64,000 bases of DNA from Ruegeria sp. TM1040. GTDB lineage: Bacteria; Pseudomonadota; Alphaproteobacteria; Rhodobacterales; Rhodobacteraceae. The position numbers and the translations under genes were made by a program. Where the stretch lies: assembly GCF_000014065.1 (NCBI RefSeq), contig NC_008044.1, forward strand, positions 2,131,501 to 2,195,500. Reading direction: 5' to 3'. The notes under the pieces are model-generated. The model worked only from the letters and a program-made list of their open reading frames with translations, was not told where the DNA came from and ran no database searches. Positions 8,700-17,594 of this stretch are shown here, one piece after another (the stretch's first letter is position 1; each line of letters starts with the position of its first letter).

Positions 8700-10052
8700 A
8701 TGGCGAGCGTGATCTACCCGACGACGAATTTCACCGCGACGGAGCAGCTCTGCATCACCCACGGTGAGGGGATCTACGTCTATGACGACACCGGCAAACA
8801 ATATATCGAAGGCCTCGCGGGCCTGTGGTGTACCTCGCTGGGCTATTCCAACACCGAGGTGGTCGAGGCCATCACCGAGCAGTTGAAACGCCTGCCCTTC
8901 CAGCACACGTTTGGCGGCAAGACCCACGCGCCGGTGATGGAGTTGGCCGAAAAGCTGAAGGCAATGGTGCCGGTCGAGGACGCCTATTTCTTCTTTGGCA
9001 ATTCCGGCTCGGACGCAAACGACAGCCACTACAAGATGCTGCGCTATTACTTCAACGCGATCGGCAAGCCGCACAAGCGCAAGATCATCACTCGCGAGCG
9101 CGGCTATCACGGCGTGACCGTGGCGGCGGGATCGCTGACCTCCCTGCCTGCGAACCTCGCCCATTTCGACGCCCCGCTTGAGGCGCTCTCGATCCTGCGC
9201 ACCGATGCGCCGCATTATTACACCGGCCGCCAAGGCAATGAGACCGAAGCGCAGTTTGTCGAGCGCATCCTGCAAAACCTCGAAGACCAGATCCTCGCCG
9301 AGGACCCCGACACGATCGCCGCGATGATCATCGAGCCGATCACCGGCGCCTCCGGTGTAATCGTGCCCCCCGAAGGCTACTACGAGGGGCTGCAGGCGCT
9401 TTTGCGCAAACATGGCATCCTGATCTGGGCGGATGAGGTCATCTGCGGCTTTGGTCGCACAGGCGCCGATTTTGGCTGCACCACCATGGGCATCAAACCG
9501 GACCTCATGACCTTTGCCAAGCAGCTGTCTTCGGCCTATTTCCCGATCTCCGCCTCCGTCATTCCCGGCTGGATGTACAAGGCGATGGTGGATCAGACCA
9601 ATGAGGTCGGCGTCTTTGGCCATGGCTACACCTACTCGGGCCACCCCGCCGCCTGTGCTGCGGCCCTGAAGACGCTCGAAATCTACGAGCGCGACAAGAT
9701 CTTTGACCACGCCGCCGAGGTCGGCACCTACCTGCAAGAGCAACTGCGCGCGACCTTCACCGATCACCCGCTGGTGGGCGAGGTGCGCGGCAAAGGCCTG
9801 ATCGCCGCGCTCGAACTGGTTTCAAACAAGACCACCGGCGCCACCATCGCAGGCGGCAAGGGTGGTGCTGCCGCAGTCAAAGCCTGCCAGACCGAGGGCG
9901 TGATCCTGCGCGCGGTGGCCGGCAATGCGCTGGCCTTCTGCCCGCCGCTCATCATCACAAAGCCAGAGGTGGACGAGATGCTCAAACGCACCAAGGCCGG
10001 TGTCGATGCTGCCTACGAGGCCCTGAGATCCGAAGGCCTCCTGAACAGCTGA
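8700..10052 (+). CDS. Class III (omega) aminotransferase
   Basis: 450 aa, PLP-dependent aminotransferase of fold type I, class III (omega-amino acid/amine:pyruvate type). PLP-site features are [18 protein letters not shown] (phosphate-binding loop, about 98-115), [13 protein letters not shown] with the Asp contacting the pyridine nitrogen (about 245-257), and [13 protein letters not shown] with the Schiff-base Lys at residue 274. An aaagg ribosome site lies 8 bases before the ATG. The family includes taurine, beta-alanine, putrescine and GABA transaminases; which substrate is used cannot be told here. A terminator follows, and a small Lrp-type effector-domain gene faces it. Confidence 0.92.
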   Translation: MASVIYPTTNFTATEQLCITHGEGIYVYDDTGKQYIEGLAGLWCTSLGYSNTEVVEAITEQLKRLPFQHTFGGKTHAPVMELAEKLKAMVPVEDAYFFFGNSGSDANDSHYKMLRYYFNAIGKPHKRKIITRERGYHGVTVAAGSLTSLPANLAHFDAPLEALSILRTDAPHYYTGRQGNETEAQFVERILQNLEDQILAEDPDTIAAMIIEPITGASGVIVPPEGYYEGLQALLRKHGILIWADEVICGFGRTGADFGCTTMGIKPDLMTFAKQLSSAYFPISASVIPGWMYKAMVDQTNEVGVFGHGYTYSGHPAACAAALKTLEIYERDKIFDHAAEVGTYLQEQLRATFTDHPLVGEVRGKGLIAALELVSNKTTGATIAGGKGGAAAVKACQTEGVILRAVAGNALAFCPPLIITKPEVDEMLKRTKAGVDAAYEALRSEGLLNS

Positions 10053-10060
10053 TCCAAAAC

Positions 10061-10093
10061 AAAAGGCGCCGCGATCGAATCGGGCGCCTTTTC
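10061..10093 (+). terminator. Terminator after the aminotransferase gene
   Basis: Stem aaaaggcgcc/ggcgcctttt with a 12-nt loop, 8 bases after the stop codon. The stem contains its own A- and T-tracts, so it could act in both directions. Confidence 0.88.
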
Positions 10094-10140
10094 ATCTTCT
10101 TACAAATATCCCGGAGCGCGAGGCAGCGCCTCGCAACAGG
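10094..10140 (-). repeat. Dispersed intergenic element, copy A
   Basis: Read on the minus strand it contains ggcgctgcc, a variable GC block, then gggatatttgtaagaag. It matches the plus-strand sequence at 24319-24362 in order and spacing. Confidence 0.55.
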
Positions 10141-10198
10141 CTTTTCCCATAGGGAAAAGCACACCCTGCGCGCCGCACGGCGCTCCTTCTGGCCCCCC

Positions 10199-10438
10199 TC
10201 AGAAGACCTTGAAGGTCATCGTCGTCAGCGAGCGCTCGATATTGGGGATCTGAAGCAGATGGTCGTTGATGTATTTTCCCACATCCTCGCCGGAGGGGAT
10301 ATAGAGCTTCATCAGCAGATCATATTCGCCACTGGTGGAGTAGAGTTCCGAGTGGATTTCATGCAGCGCAATATCCTCGGCCACCTTATAGGTGGTGCCG
10401 GGTTTGCAGCGGATCTGGATAAAGACACAGGTGGACAT
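10199..10438 (-). CDS. Stand-alone Lrp/AsnC ligand-binding (RAM) domain protein
   Basis: 79 aa consisting only of the alpha/beta RAM domain that binds amino acids and drives oligomerisation in Lrp/AsnC regulators. Visible features are [19 protein letters not shown], the [16 protein letters not shown] core and a closing [14 protein letters not shown] strand. There is no helix-turn-helix, so it cannot bind DNA alone and may act as an effector sensor or a modulator of full-length Lrp proteins. A gaggcgag ribosome site precedes the ATG. Such small paralogues are widespread in bacteria and archaea. Confidence 0.88.
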   Translation of the reverse strand: MSTCVFIQIRCKPGTTYKVAEDIALHEIHSELYSTSGEYDLLMKLYIPSGEDVGKYINDHLLQIPNIERSLTTMTFKVF

Positions 10439-10636
10439 TTCTCGCCTCAGCTTCTGTCAGGTCTGGTTGGCCTGCAACCTCGCATGTGGCGCAAGAAAGG
10501 GCAATCCCGGCAAATCCAACGCCGCACTGTGAGAGGCCGATCGCGACACCACATCCCCCCGACAATCGGCGCTGCCCCCTTGAGCCTGAGCACCTCTCAG
10601 CCCTATAAGCCTAGCCAACAGATTGAGGATTTCGCC

Positions 10637-11224
10637 ATGCGCACAGCCCAGGTTTCCCGCTCCACCGCCGAGACGGAGATCTCCGTCTCCGTCAACCTCG
10701 ATGGCAGCGGCACATATGACAATCAGACCGGCGTTGGCTTTTTTGACCATATGCTCGACCAGTTGTCGCGCCACTCTCTGATTGACATGACCATCCGCGC
10801 CAAGGGCGACTACCACATCGACGACCACCATACCGTCGAGGACACCGGCATCGCACTGGGTCAGGCCCTGGTGCAGGCGCTTGGCGACAAAAAAGGCATC
10901 AACCGCTACGGCGAGTGTCACCTGCCGATGGATGACGCGCAGGTGCGCGCGGCGCTCGATCTCTCCGCCCGGCCTTTCCTTGTCTGGAATGTGGATCTGC
11001 CCACGCAGAAGATCGGCAGCTTTGACACCGAACTCGTCCGCGAGTTCTTTCAGGCGCTGGCGACCCATGGTGGCATCACCCTGCATATCGACCAGATCCA
11101 TGGGGTGAACAGCCACCACATCGCCGAGGCCGCCTTCAAGGCCGTGGCCCGCGCGCTGCGCACCGCGGTTGAGGTCGACCCCCGCAAGGCCGACGCCGTC
11201 CCTTCCACCAAAGGCGCGCTCTGA
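10637..11224 (+). CDS. hisB: Imidazoleglycerol-phosphate dehydratase
   Basis: 195 aa, the standard monofunctional HisB length. It catalyses the dehydration of imidazole glycerol phosphate to imidazole acetol phosphate in histidine synthesis. Metal-binding motifs are visible: [13 protein letters not shown] (about 34-46), [13 protein letters not shown] (about 57-69) and [22 protein letters not shown] near the C-terminus. The frame is open upstream, but homology and ATG 10637 define the start. It is followed 106 bases later by hisH, the first genes of a dispersed his cluster running to 17.5 kb. Confidence 0.97.
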   Translation: MRTAQVSRSTAETEISVSVNLDGSGTYDNQTGVGFFDHMLDQLSRHSLIDMTIRAKGDYHIDDHHTVEDTGIALGQALVQALGDKKGINRYGECHLPMDDAQVRAALDLSARPFLVWNVDLPTQKIGSFDTELVREFFQALATHGGITLHIDQIHGVNSHHIAEAAFKAVARALRTAVEVDPRKADAVPSTKGAL

Positions 11225-11330
11225 CACGCTCCAGAAGAGCCCCCAGGCTCTCGCCCGCTTTTGCCTCGCCCAGACGCGTGCCCTAAGAGGGCTGCCGGGC
11301 CGGGGCGCATAAGATCCCGAGGATTTACCT

Positions 11331-11969
11331 ATGCTGACCGCCATCATCGACTATGAGTCCGGCAATCTGCACTCCGCCGAGAAGGCCTTTCAGCGCATGG
11401 CGACAGAGGTCGGCGCGGGGGATGTGGTTGTCACATCCGACGCCGATGTGGTGGCCCGCGCTGATCGGTTGGTGCTGCCCGGCGACGGTGCCTTTCCCGC
11501 CTGCGCCGCAGAGCTGCGCGGCCACAAGGGCATCTATGACGCCATGGTCGAGGCTGTGGAGGTCAAGGGCCGTCCCTTCCTCGGGATCTGCGTTGGCATG
11601 CAGTTGATGGCCACCACCGGTCACGAATATGAGGACACGCCGGGGCTTGGCTGGGTCGACGGGGATGTGGTGAAAATCACCCCGGCAGAGGCACATCTGA
11701 AGGTGCCGCATATGGGCTGGAACGATCTGGTGATCAATCACCCGCACCCGGTGTTTGACGGCATCTCGACCGGGGATCACTGCTATTTCGTGCACAGCTA
11801 CCATTTCCGCGTCGCCAACCCGAACGAACGGCTGGCACATGTGGATTATGCGGGCGATGTCACGGCAGTGATCGGGCGCGACACCATGCTTGGCATGCAG
11901 TTTCACCCCGAAAAGAGCCAGCATGTCGGGCTCAAGATGATCGGCAATTTCCTCACCTGGAAACCCTGA
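11331..11969 (+). CDS. hisH: Imidazole glycerol phosphate synthase, glutamine amidotransferase subunit
   Basis: 212 aa class I glutamine amidotransferase that supplies ammonia to HisF. The N-terminal IIDYESGNLHSAEKA is typical. The nucleophile Cys is in GICVGMQLM (about residue 85), and the His-Glu pair is in QFHPEKSQ near residue 195. It lies directly after hisB, while its partner hisF is about 4.5 kb downstream, separated by non-his genes and hisA. A cgagg ribosome site precedes the ATG. Confidence 0.97.
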   Translation: MLTAIIDYESGNLHSAEKAFQRMATEVGAGDVVVTSDADVVARADRLVLPGDGAFPACAAELRGHKGIYDAMVEAVEVKGRPFLGICVGMQLMATTGHEYEDTPGLGWVDGDVVKITPAEAHLKVPHMGWNDLVINHPHPVFDGISTGDHCYFVHSYHFRVANPNERLAHVDYAGDVTAVIGRDTMLGMQFHPEKSQHVGLKMIGNFLTWKP

Positions 11970-12073
11970 CCCCTGCCCTTATCCTGCTTTGTCTCCCGCT
12001 CTAATCTGGACGCAAGCCGCCCCTTGGGGCGGCACGCGCAAGAGGCGACAGGCTGCTTGCGCGCCACCGGAAG

Positions 12074-12115
12074 CGCCGCGCGCCCGCCCCATCGAGGGGC
12101 GGGCGCGCGGCGTTT
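12074..12115. terminator. 17-bp perfect GC hairpin between hisH and araC
   Basis: A perfect inverted repeat with 17-bp arms (12074-12090 and 12096-12112) and a 5-nt atcga loop, followed by only three Ts. It sits between the convergent hisH and AraC-type genes, so it probably terminates both. The rest of the 11970-12222 gap holds nothing else recognised. Confidence 0.65.
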
Positions 12116-12200
12116 GGCGTCGATGTCATGTCTCACAGCCCTCGTCTCATGGCGAAGCCCACACCCGGATCGGACCCGATCGCAGGCCAAACGCGCTCCG

Positions 12201-12240
12201 CCTCGGGCCGCGGTGCTCTGCCTCAGGCCGCGGTGCTCTG
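12201..12240. repeat. Tandem 20-bp duplication at the AraC gene end
   Basis: cctcgggccgcggtgctctg is followed directly by a copy with one change (cctcaggc...). The stop codon of the AraC-type gene lies inside the second copy. Confidence 0.75.
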
Positions 12241-12954
12241 CCGCAATGAAACGGGGGCCACGCCGTAGAATTTGCGAAAGGCCCGTGCAAACCCTTCTGG
12301 CGAGTCGTAGGCATAGCGGCGCGCGACGGCCTCAACCCGGTCGCCTCGGATGAGATCCTGACGCGCCAGCGTCAGCCGCCAACGCCTGAGATACCCCATG
12401 GGGGTCTCGTTCATCTGCGCCGAGAACAGCTCGGAAAAGCGCGAAAGCGACAGTCCTGCCTCCTGCGCAAGATCCGAGGTGGTCCAGCTCCGCCCCGGCG
12501 CATCATGCATCGCCACAATCGCGCGGGCCAATCGAGGGTCGGCGAGACCCGCAAGGAGACCGGGCGCTGCCGTGCCGGCCTCGATCAAATGGCGCAGGAG
12601 GCGCACCATCAGGACCTGACCGAGGCTCGAAACCACAGACTGCGCCCCACAGCGGTGCGCCTCCCGTTCCTGACGCAACAAGGCCAGCACGGACGCAAGG
12701 GCCGGGGCCTCGGCAAGATCCACCTCCACCCGCTGCGGCAGCGCCGCCACAAGCGGATTATGCGCCCCGTCCCAATCCACACGCAGCGCCAGACCGACCC
12801 CCTCTGCCCCGGTGTCCTCAACCCACCCTTCGGGGGTGAACACAAGGATCTGACGCCCTGCCTCCGGCTGCATCACACAAAGGTTGCCCGCCCCGCGCGC
12901 GGCCAGAACCACCCGCATCCGAAAGCGGTCAATCAGGGTCGTGAGACGGTCCAT
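12223..12954 (-). CDS. AraC-family transcriptional regulator with N-terminal cupin domain
   Basis: 243 aa. The N-terminal half is a cupin effector domain of the Cupin_6 type (starting MDRLTTLIDRFRMRV). The C-terminal 100 residues hold two helix-turn-helix motifs: WTTSDLAQEAGLSLSRFSEL, and VEAVARRYAYDSPEGFARAF with the AraC signature. I prefer ATG 12954 over 12987 because homologues begin at MD-L--L. It is divergent from a redoxin gene, with direct repeats 21 bp apart between them, so it likely controls that gene and itself. Its effector is unknown; a redox or aldehyde stress signal is a guess from the neighbour. Confidence 0.88.
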   Translation of the reverse strand: MDRLTTLIDRFRMRVVLAARGAGNLCVMQPEAGRQILVFTPEGWVEDTGAEGVGLALRVDWDGAHNPLVAALPQRVEVDLAEAPALASVLALLRQEREAHRCGAQSVVSSLGQVLMVRLLRHLIEAGTAAPGLLAGLADPRLARAIVAMHDAPGRSWTTSDLAQEAGLSLSRFSELFSAQMNETPMGYLRRWRLTLARQDLIRGDRVEAVARRYAYDSPEGFARAFRKFYGVAPVSLRQSTAA

Positions 12955-12998
12955 GCGCTGCTCCGAATATCTCACAGCGTGTTTCACTGCGTGTAGAC

Positions 12999-13027
12999 TT
13001 CGGAATATTGGTCAGCTTTTTCGGAAT
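12999..13027. promoter_or_regulatory. Candidate AraC-type operator: direct repeats 21 bp apart
   Basis: ttcggaat occurs at 12999-13006 and again at 13020-13027, exactly 21 bp apart (two DNA turns). This is the classical arrangement for AraC-family half-sites. It lies between the divergent AraC-type and redoxin genes. A reversed near-copy (ccgaatat) is at 12963-12970. Confidence 0.5.
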
Positions 13028-13133
13028 TATCAAGCCCAGAGTCGTGCGATACCCTCTGCAGAGCTGTTCCGGCGCGCCGGGACAGTGTCACATCAGACAC
13101 CCCTCAAGACTGACCCACATACGGAGACACATC

Positions 13134-13670
13134 ATGCTGATCCCTCGCCAGAAAACCCCGGACCTTACCCTGCCTCTCTTGGGTGGCGGCCAGTTTGATC
13201 TGGCCTCCGAGGCCTCTGAACGCGGCACCGTCATCTGCTTTTACCGTGGCCTGCACTGCCCGATTTGTGCCAACTACCTCAAGGAGTTCGAAAAGCGCGT
13301 GGCCGACTTTGCCGAGCGCGGCGTGAAGACCATCGCCATCAGCTCTGACGGCGAGGAGCGCACCCGCCAGATGGCAGAGAAGATCGAAGCCGAAAACCTG
13401 CGCTTTGCCTATGATCTGCCGCTCTCCGTGGCCAAGGACTGGGGGCTCTATATCTCCACCTCGCGGGGCAAGACATCGATTGGCATTGAAGAGCCTGCGC
13501 TCTTTGCCGAGCCGGGCCTCTTTATGGTGACACCCGAGCAGACGCTGTACTACGGCTCTGTGCAGACGATGCCCTTTGTGCGCCCGCATTTCTCGGAACT
13601 GGTGGCGGCGCTAGATTTTGCCATTGCCAATTCCTATCCGGCGCGCGGCGAATACACCGGCGCGGTCTGA
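13134..13670 (+). CDS. AhpC/TSA-family thioredoxin-like protein (redoxin)
   Basis: 178 aa thioredoxin-fold protein of the AhpC/TSA group, probably a peroxiredoxin-like thiol oxidoreductase. The redox motif C42-P-I-C45 follows the strand VICFYRGLH, so it has a CxxC pair rather than a single peroxidatic Cys. The later GLFMVTPEQTLYYG is the usual cis-Pro region of the fold. ATG 13134 is preceded by ggag. The open frame continues upstream to 13008 but that part is not conserved-looking. It is divergent from an AraC regulator, which likely controls it. A hairpin follows the gene. Confidence 0.85.
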   Translation: MLIPRQKTPDLTLPLLGGGQFDLASEASERGTVICFYRGLHCPICANYLKEFEKRVADFAERGVKTIAISSDGEERTRQMAEKIEAENLRFAYDLPLSVAKDWGLYISTSRGKTSIGIEEPALFAEPGLFMVTPEQTLYYGSVQTMPFVRPHFSELVAALDFAIANSYPARGEYTGAV

Positions 13671-13750
13671 GCGCACCTCTGCATCCCAGCTGCATCACCG
13701 GTCCCCGAAACGGCCAAGAGCAATGGACATCGCCTGACCAAGAAGGCATA

Positions 13751-13780
13751 TGGGCCTGACCAGTTTTACGGTCAGGCCCA
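13751..13780. terminator. Hairpin after the redoxin gene
   Basis: 11-bp perfect stem (tgggcctgacc/ggtcaggccca) with an 8-nt agttttac loop, 80 bases after the redoxin stop and just ahead of the WGR gene. There is no downstream T-run, so it may be an attenuator rather than a simple terminator. Confidence 0.5.
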
Positions 13781-13787
13781 CGCACTC

Positions 13788-14039
13788 TTGTACTTACGTT
13801 TCGAAAAATTCAGTCACCGGGACGGGCAGCATCGCTATCTGGTGCTGAGCCTTACGCCGACGCTGTTTGGGGACTGGTGCGTGATCCAATCCACCGGTCC
13901 GATTGGACAACCAGGTGGCCAGGAGCGGCGCAACTATTGCCCCACCCTCGGAGAGGCTGAAACCCTGTTCGAGAGCACGCGGGAGCGACAGGTCAAGCGT
14001 GGCTTTGTGCCGATCCCGGTGCAGATGGGCCTGTTCTGA
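13788..14039 (+). CDS. Small WGR-domain protein
   Basis: 83 aa, almost entirely a WGR-like domain: RYLVLSLTPTLFGDWCVIQSTGPIG, then a FESTRERQVKRGFV C-terminal block. In this copy the Trp-Gly-Arg signature itself reads Ser-Thr-Gly. WGR domains occur in PARPs and MolR-type proteins and bind nucleic acid in some, but the function of stand-alone versions is unknown. The only start in frame is TTG 13788, without an evident ribosome site and just after a stable hairpin, so the true start is uncertain. The gene may be translated poorly or begin elsewhere. Confidence 0.65.
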   Translation: MYLRFEKFSHRDGQHRYLVLSLTPTLFGDWCVIQSTGPIGQPGGQERRNYCPTLGEAETLFESTRERQVKRGFVPIPVQMGLF

Positions 14040-14089
14040 ACGCACAAGCCCGCTGATGGTTTCCTGCTGGCTCCCTGTGAAAGCGCGCC

Positions 14090-14479
14090 TTATTTCACCC
14101 GTGTCCAGGTCTGTTTCGAGCAGATCAGGCCGCCCGCGACACAGCCCCGCAGACGCAGGCTGTTGCCGTTGAGATCCATCTTGCCGATGTAGATTTTATC
14201 GTTTGACGGGCGCCAGACCTTGCCCTCATAGGCGCCGCCGCCTTGCGGGACCATGTCCATCACCAGCGTTTTGCCAAGGTTGGGGGAGCTGTATTCTCCG
14301 CCGTCGTTGAAGGTGCGTGCGATGGTGCCGCAGAGAGCCGCACCGCAGGGCTTCATCGCGATATGTGCGTAAGAGCCGTCATCGGGCTGTGTCTTCCAGG
14401 TGCCCTCGATGGGGTCGGCAGCAAAGGCTGCAGTGCTCATCCCAACTATGAGCGCAATGCTCGCGAGTATCTGTTTCAT
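14090..14479 (-). CDS. Secreted DUF2147 protein
   Basis: 129 aa with an N-terminal signal peptide (MKQILASIALIVGMSTAAFA, cleavage likely after AFA). The mature part is DUF2147: DPIEGTWKTQPDDG at its start, two Cys pairs (CGAALCG and a C-terminal GCVAGGLICSKQTWTR) and a PSNDKIYIGKMDL strand. Family members are small exported lipocalin-like proteins of unknown role. ATG 14479 has gggagga 10 bases upstream, which decides the start against the longer open frame. It is convergent with the WGR gene. Confidence 0.88.
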   Translation of the reverse strand: MKQILASIALIVGMSTAAFAADPIEGTWKTQPDDGSYAHIAMKPCGAALCGTIARTFNDGGEYSSPNLGKTLVMDMVPQGGGAYEGKVWRPSNDKIYIGKMDLNGNSLRLRGCVAGGLICSKQTWTRVK

Positions 14480-14790
14480 ATGTCTTGTCCTCCCTATGAG
14501 GTGAAGTCTGACCGAGGCAGGCGCATTCAGGCAAGATTGACCTCGGGTCGCCCTCGGCACTGCGTGCGCTCAGGACCGGGCGCCACCCCGACAGGGCGCT
14601 CGCGCCATGGGACATTCTGTGCGTCGCAATTCGCCCCTGACCTCCCGCGTTGCCTCCCCCCACCAGTTGAACCACACATGAAAGCGGGGCAATTGAGGCG
14701 CCAGAAGGCGCGGGCTACGTTGCAATTCACCTGCGGCTTGGGCAAAAGGGCAGCCGAAAGATATTCCACCATCACCAAAAGGGCGCACTG
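14480..14790. other. Gap between DUF2147 and hisA
   Basis: 311 bases upstream of two divergent genes, so both promoters should be here. I see no recognisable RNA, leader peptide with a His run, or strong hairpin. The hisA ribosome site appears to be aaaagg, 8 bases before its ATG. Confidence 0.4.
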
Positions 14791-15513
14791 ATGATCCTCT
14801 ACCCTGCCATTGACCTCAAGGACGGCCAGGCCGTGCGACTTCTGCATGGTGACATGGACAAGACCACCGTATTCAACGACAACCCCGCCGCGCAGGCGCT
14901 GGAGTTTGTGGCGGCGGGCTGCGAATGGCTGCATCTGGTGGATCTCAACGGAGCCTTTGCGGGCGAGCCTGTAAATGCGGCCCCCGTTGAGGAGATCCTG
15001 AGGCAATGCAAGGTGCCCGCGCAGCTGGGTGGTGGCATTCGGGACATGGCTACGATCGAGCGCTGGCTCGACAAGGGGCTGGCGCGGGTCATCCTTGGCA
15101 CCGTGGCGGTGGAAAACCCCGACCTCGTGCGCGAGGCAGCACGCGCCTTTCCGGGCAAGGTCGCCGTAGGGATTGATGCCCGCAATGGCAAGGTCGCAAC
15201 CAAGGGCTGGGCCGAGGAAACCGATGTCGAGGTGACCGATCTGGCGAAATCCTTCGAGGACGCGGGCGTTGCAGCCATCATCTACACCGACATCATGCGC
15301 GACGGTGCCATGAAGGGGCCCAATATCGACGCGACAGCAGCGCTGGCCAATGCGGTCTCTATCCCGGTGATTGCGTCGGGCGGGGTGTCATCCCTTGAAG
15401 ATCTGCATGCACTCAAGTCCTGCGGTGCGGCGCTCAACGGCGCGATCTCTGGTCGGGCGCTTTATGATGGTGCGATTGATCTCGCCGAGGCGCTGGCCGT
15501 CCTGAAGGGCTAA
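14791..15513 (+). CDS. hisA: Phosphoribosyl-ProFAR isomerase
   Basis: 240 aa TIM barrel, standard HisA length. It isomerises ProFAR to PRFAR. The N-terminal catalytic Asp is in [15 protein letters not shown]. The internal half-barrel repeat is visible: [15 protein letters not shown] with VILGTVAV in the first half, and [15 protein letters not shown] with ALYDGAIDL in the second. The second catalytic Asp is in [16 protein letters not shown]. It is followed by two hairpins and a DUF2867 gene before hisF. Confidence 0.97.
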   Translation: MILYPAIDLKDGQAVRLLHGDMDKTTVFNDNPAAQALEFVAAGCEWLHLVDLNGAFAGEPVNAAPVEEILRQCKVPAQLGGGIRDMATIERWLDKGLARVILGTVAVENPDLVREAARAFPGKVAVGIDARNGKVATKGWAEETDVEVTDLAKSFEDAGVAAIIYTDIMRDGAMKGPNIDATAALANAVSIPVIASGGVSSLEDLHALKSCGAALNGAISGRALYDGAIDLAEALAVLKG

Positions 15514-15593
15514 ACACGCCAAGGCAAATGGCGCTGCGGTGCCAGTCTTTTCCCACGCTCAGACCGAGATCGACCGCTGAGAGAGAGGGGTTT

Positions 15594-15655
15594 CGCTTCG
15601 GGCTTCGCCCGAAGCGACCGCGGTGGCGCGTGTCCATTGGACACGCGCCACCGCG
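15594..15655. terminator. Two back-to-back perfect hairpins downstream of hisA
   Basis: The first is a 10-bp stem with a 3-nt loop (15594-15603/15607-15616). The second starts two bases later: a perfect 17-bp stem with a 3-nt att loop (15619-15635/15639-15655). There is no T-run. They lie within the 315-base hisA to DUF2867 gap, whose remainder shows nothing else. Confidence 0.65.
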
Positions 15656-15828
15656 CCCGGCCCAACGCCAACAGATCCACGCCAGAAGCGGGGATCGTAT
15701 TGGGGGCGGGAGCTTTCTCTTTTCTGGGCATTGCGCCCGCTGTCGGGAGGGCGGCGCTCTGCGGCACCTTGACCTCTGGGCACACATGGTAAGGGGCGCC
15801 ATAGTGCGTGCAACACAGGAGCCGCGCC

Positions 15829-16320
15829 ATGCCCCAATCTTCCCCCCAGTCCAAAGTCATATCCTGCCCGTTGCCCAAGACCTCGACCCTATGGCAGCGG
15901 GTGCAGCCTCAGGATTTTATCGATGGCTATGCCGTCGAAAGCGCTCTTTCCCCTCGGGAGGCAATGGAAATTGGCCTCAGCATGCCCGGCTGGGCCAGCG
16001 CGCTTTTGGCCCTGCGCAATCGTCTTGTTGCGCCCTTGGGGCTCAAGACCGAGGCCAGCGATACCGGCGAAGGGGCCATTTTCCCGGTCACGCATGAAGA
16101 CGAGAGCGAGATCATCCTTGGGACAGACGACAGCCACCTCGACTTTCGCATCTGCATCCGTCGCGAGGCCGGACGCATCCATATGGCGACCTGGGTACAT
16201 CGCAACAATCTCTTGGGGAGAGCCTATCTTGTGGCAGTGATGCCGTTTCACATTCTGATTGTGCGCGACTCCATGCGCCGGATCGCCCGCGCCAGCGCGC
16301 CGCTTGCTCCTGTCAGCTAG
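15829..16320 (+). CDS. DUF2867 family protein
   Basis: 163 aa of unknown function. It fits DUF2867: DFIDGYAVESA at the start, MPGWASALLALRNRLVAPLGL in the middle (SRPBCC-like fold expected), and a hydrophobic C-terminal VAVMPFHILIVRDSMRRIA. An aggag ribosome site 9 bases before ATG 15829 fixes the start. It is embedded between hisA and hisF in the same direction, but there is no reason in the sequence to link it to histidine synthesis. Confidence 0.78.
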   Translation: MPQSSPQSKVISCPLPKTSTLWQRVQPQDFIDGYAVESALSPREAMEIGLSMPGWASALLALRNRLVAPLGLKTEASDTGEGAIFPVTHEDESEIILGTDDSHLDFRICIRREAGRIHMATWVHRNNLLGRAYLVAVMPFHILIVRDSMRRIARASAPLAPVS

Positions 16321-16462
16321 GCCGCCAAGCAGATCTGACCTGACGCTCCACCAGTCTGGCCCCAGCCCGATGGTCTAACAGCCTGACAGAGGATCGCGGA
16401 TTTCCCGCGTCCCGGCGCTATGCCCTCTTTTCCCGCCGCCGGTTCCGGTCCATAAGGCCCCT

Positions 16463-17224
16463 ATGCTAAAGACCCGTCTCATTCCCTGTCTCGATGTTGC
16501 CGATGGCCGTGTGGTCAAAGGCGTGAATTTTGTTGGCCTACGCGATGCGGGCGACCCGGTAGAAGCCGCGCGCGCCTATGATGCGGCCGGAGCCGACGAG
16601 ATCTGTTTCCTCGACATCCATGCAACCCACGAGAACCGTGGCACCATGTTTGACATGGTCCGCCGCACCGCCGAGCAGTGCTTTGTACCGCTCACTGTGG
16701 GGGGCGGCGTACGCACCAAGGACGATGTGCGGGCGCTATTGCTGGCGGGGGCCGACAAGGTCTCGTTCAATTCCGCCGCTGTGGCCAACCCGGATGTGAT
16801 CGCCGAGGCCGCCGACCAGTTCGGCAGCCAGTGCATCGTCTGCGCCATCGACGCCAAATCCGTCGCCCCCGGCAAGTGGGAGATTTTCACCCATGGCGGA
16901 CGTCGCGAGACCGGCATCGACGCGGTGGAATTCGCCCGCTTGGTGACCGCCAAGGGCGCGGGCGAGATCCTCTTGACCTCGATGGATCGCGACGGCACCA
17001 AATCGGGCTTCAACCTCGAGATGACCCGCGCGATTTCCGATGCGGTGAATGTGCCGGTGATTGCTTCGGGCGGTGTCGGCACCCTGGATCACCTCGTGGA
17101 CGGTGTGACCAAAGGTGGCGCCAGCGCGGTGCTGGCGGCCTCGATCTTCCACTTTGGCGAATACACGGTGCAAGAAGCCAAGGAACACATGATCGCCAAT
17201 GGCATCCCGATGAGGCTCCAATGA
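16463..17224 (+). CDS. hisF: Imidazole glycerol phosphate synthase, cyclase subunit
   Basis: 253 aa TIM barrel, standard length. With HisH it converts PRFAR to imidazole glycerol phosphate and AICAR. The catalytic Asps are in [20 protein letters not shown] (Asp11) and in [15 protein letters not shown]. The phosphate-binding repeats [13 protein letters not shown] and [14 protein letters not shown] are clear. Its stop codon overlaps the hisE start (ATGA), so the two are translationally coupled. Confidence 0.98.
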   Translation: MLKTRLIPCLDVADGRVVKGVNFVGLRDAGDPVEAARAYDAAGADEICFLDIHATHENRGTMFDMVRRTAEQCFVPLTVGGGVRTKDDVRALLLAGADKVSFNSAAVANPDVIAEAADQFGSQCIVCAIDAKSVAPGKWEIFTHGGRRETGIDAVEFARLVTAKGAGEILLTSMDRDGTKSGFNLEMTRAISDAVNVPVIASGGVGTLDHLVDGVTKGGASAVLAASIFHFGEYTVQEAKEHMIANGIPMRLQ

Positions 17225-17538
17225 CCTTGCTGCACGACCTCGAACAGACCATTCTGTCCCGCAAGGGCACCGATCCCGACACCAGCTGGACCGCGAAGCT
17301 CTTGTCCAAGGGGCCGGAGAAATGCGCCGAAAAATTTGGCGAAGAAGCCATCGAAGCCATCATCGAAGCGGTGAAGGACGACAAAGCCAAGCTCGCCTCT
17401 GAGGGCGCGGATGTGCTCTACCATTTTCTGGTGATGCTGGCAGCGCGGGATGTGGCGTTGGACGATGTTCTGACTGTGCTTGCTGAGCGGCAGGGTCTGA
17501 GCGGCCTTGCGGAGAAAGCCGCCCGTCCCAAAGGCTAG
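17221..17538 (+). CDS. hisE: Phosphoribosyl-ATP pyrophosphohydrolase
   Basis: 105 aa all-alpha NTP pyrophosphohydrolase, standard for a separate HisE. It hydrolyses PR-ATP to PR-AMP in histidine synthesis. The metal-binding motif is [15 protein letters not shown] plus [13 protein letters not shown] (the E-x-x-E...E-x-x-D pattern of the MazG/HisE fold). It overlaps hisF by 4 bases. hisI, hisG, hisD and hisZ are not in the window. Confidence 0.96.
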   Translation: MTLLHDLEQTILSRKGTDPDTSWTAKLLSKGPEKCAEKFGEEAIEAIIEAVKDDKAKLASEGADVLYHFLVMLAARDVALDDVLTVLAERQGLSGLAEKAARPKG

Positions 17539-17594
17539 GCGCAAAAGCGTCGGGGCCAAGCGCGCGGCCCAAAGCGGACCGAGTGCAAAGCCGC

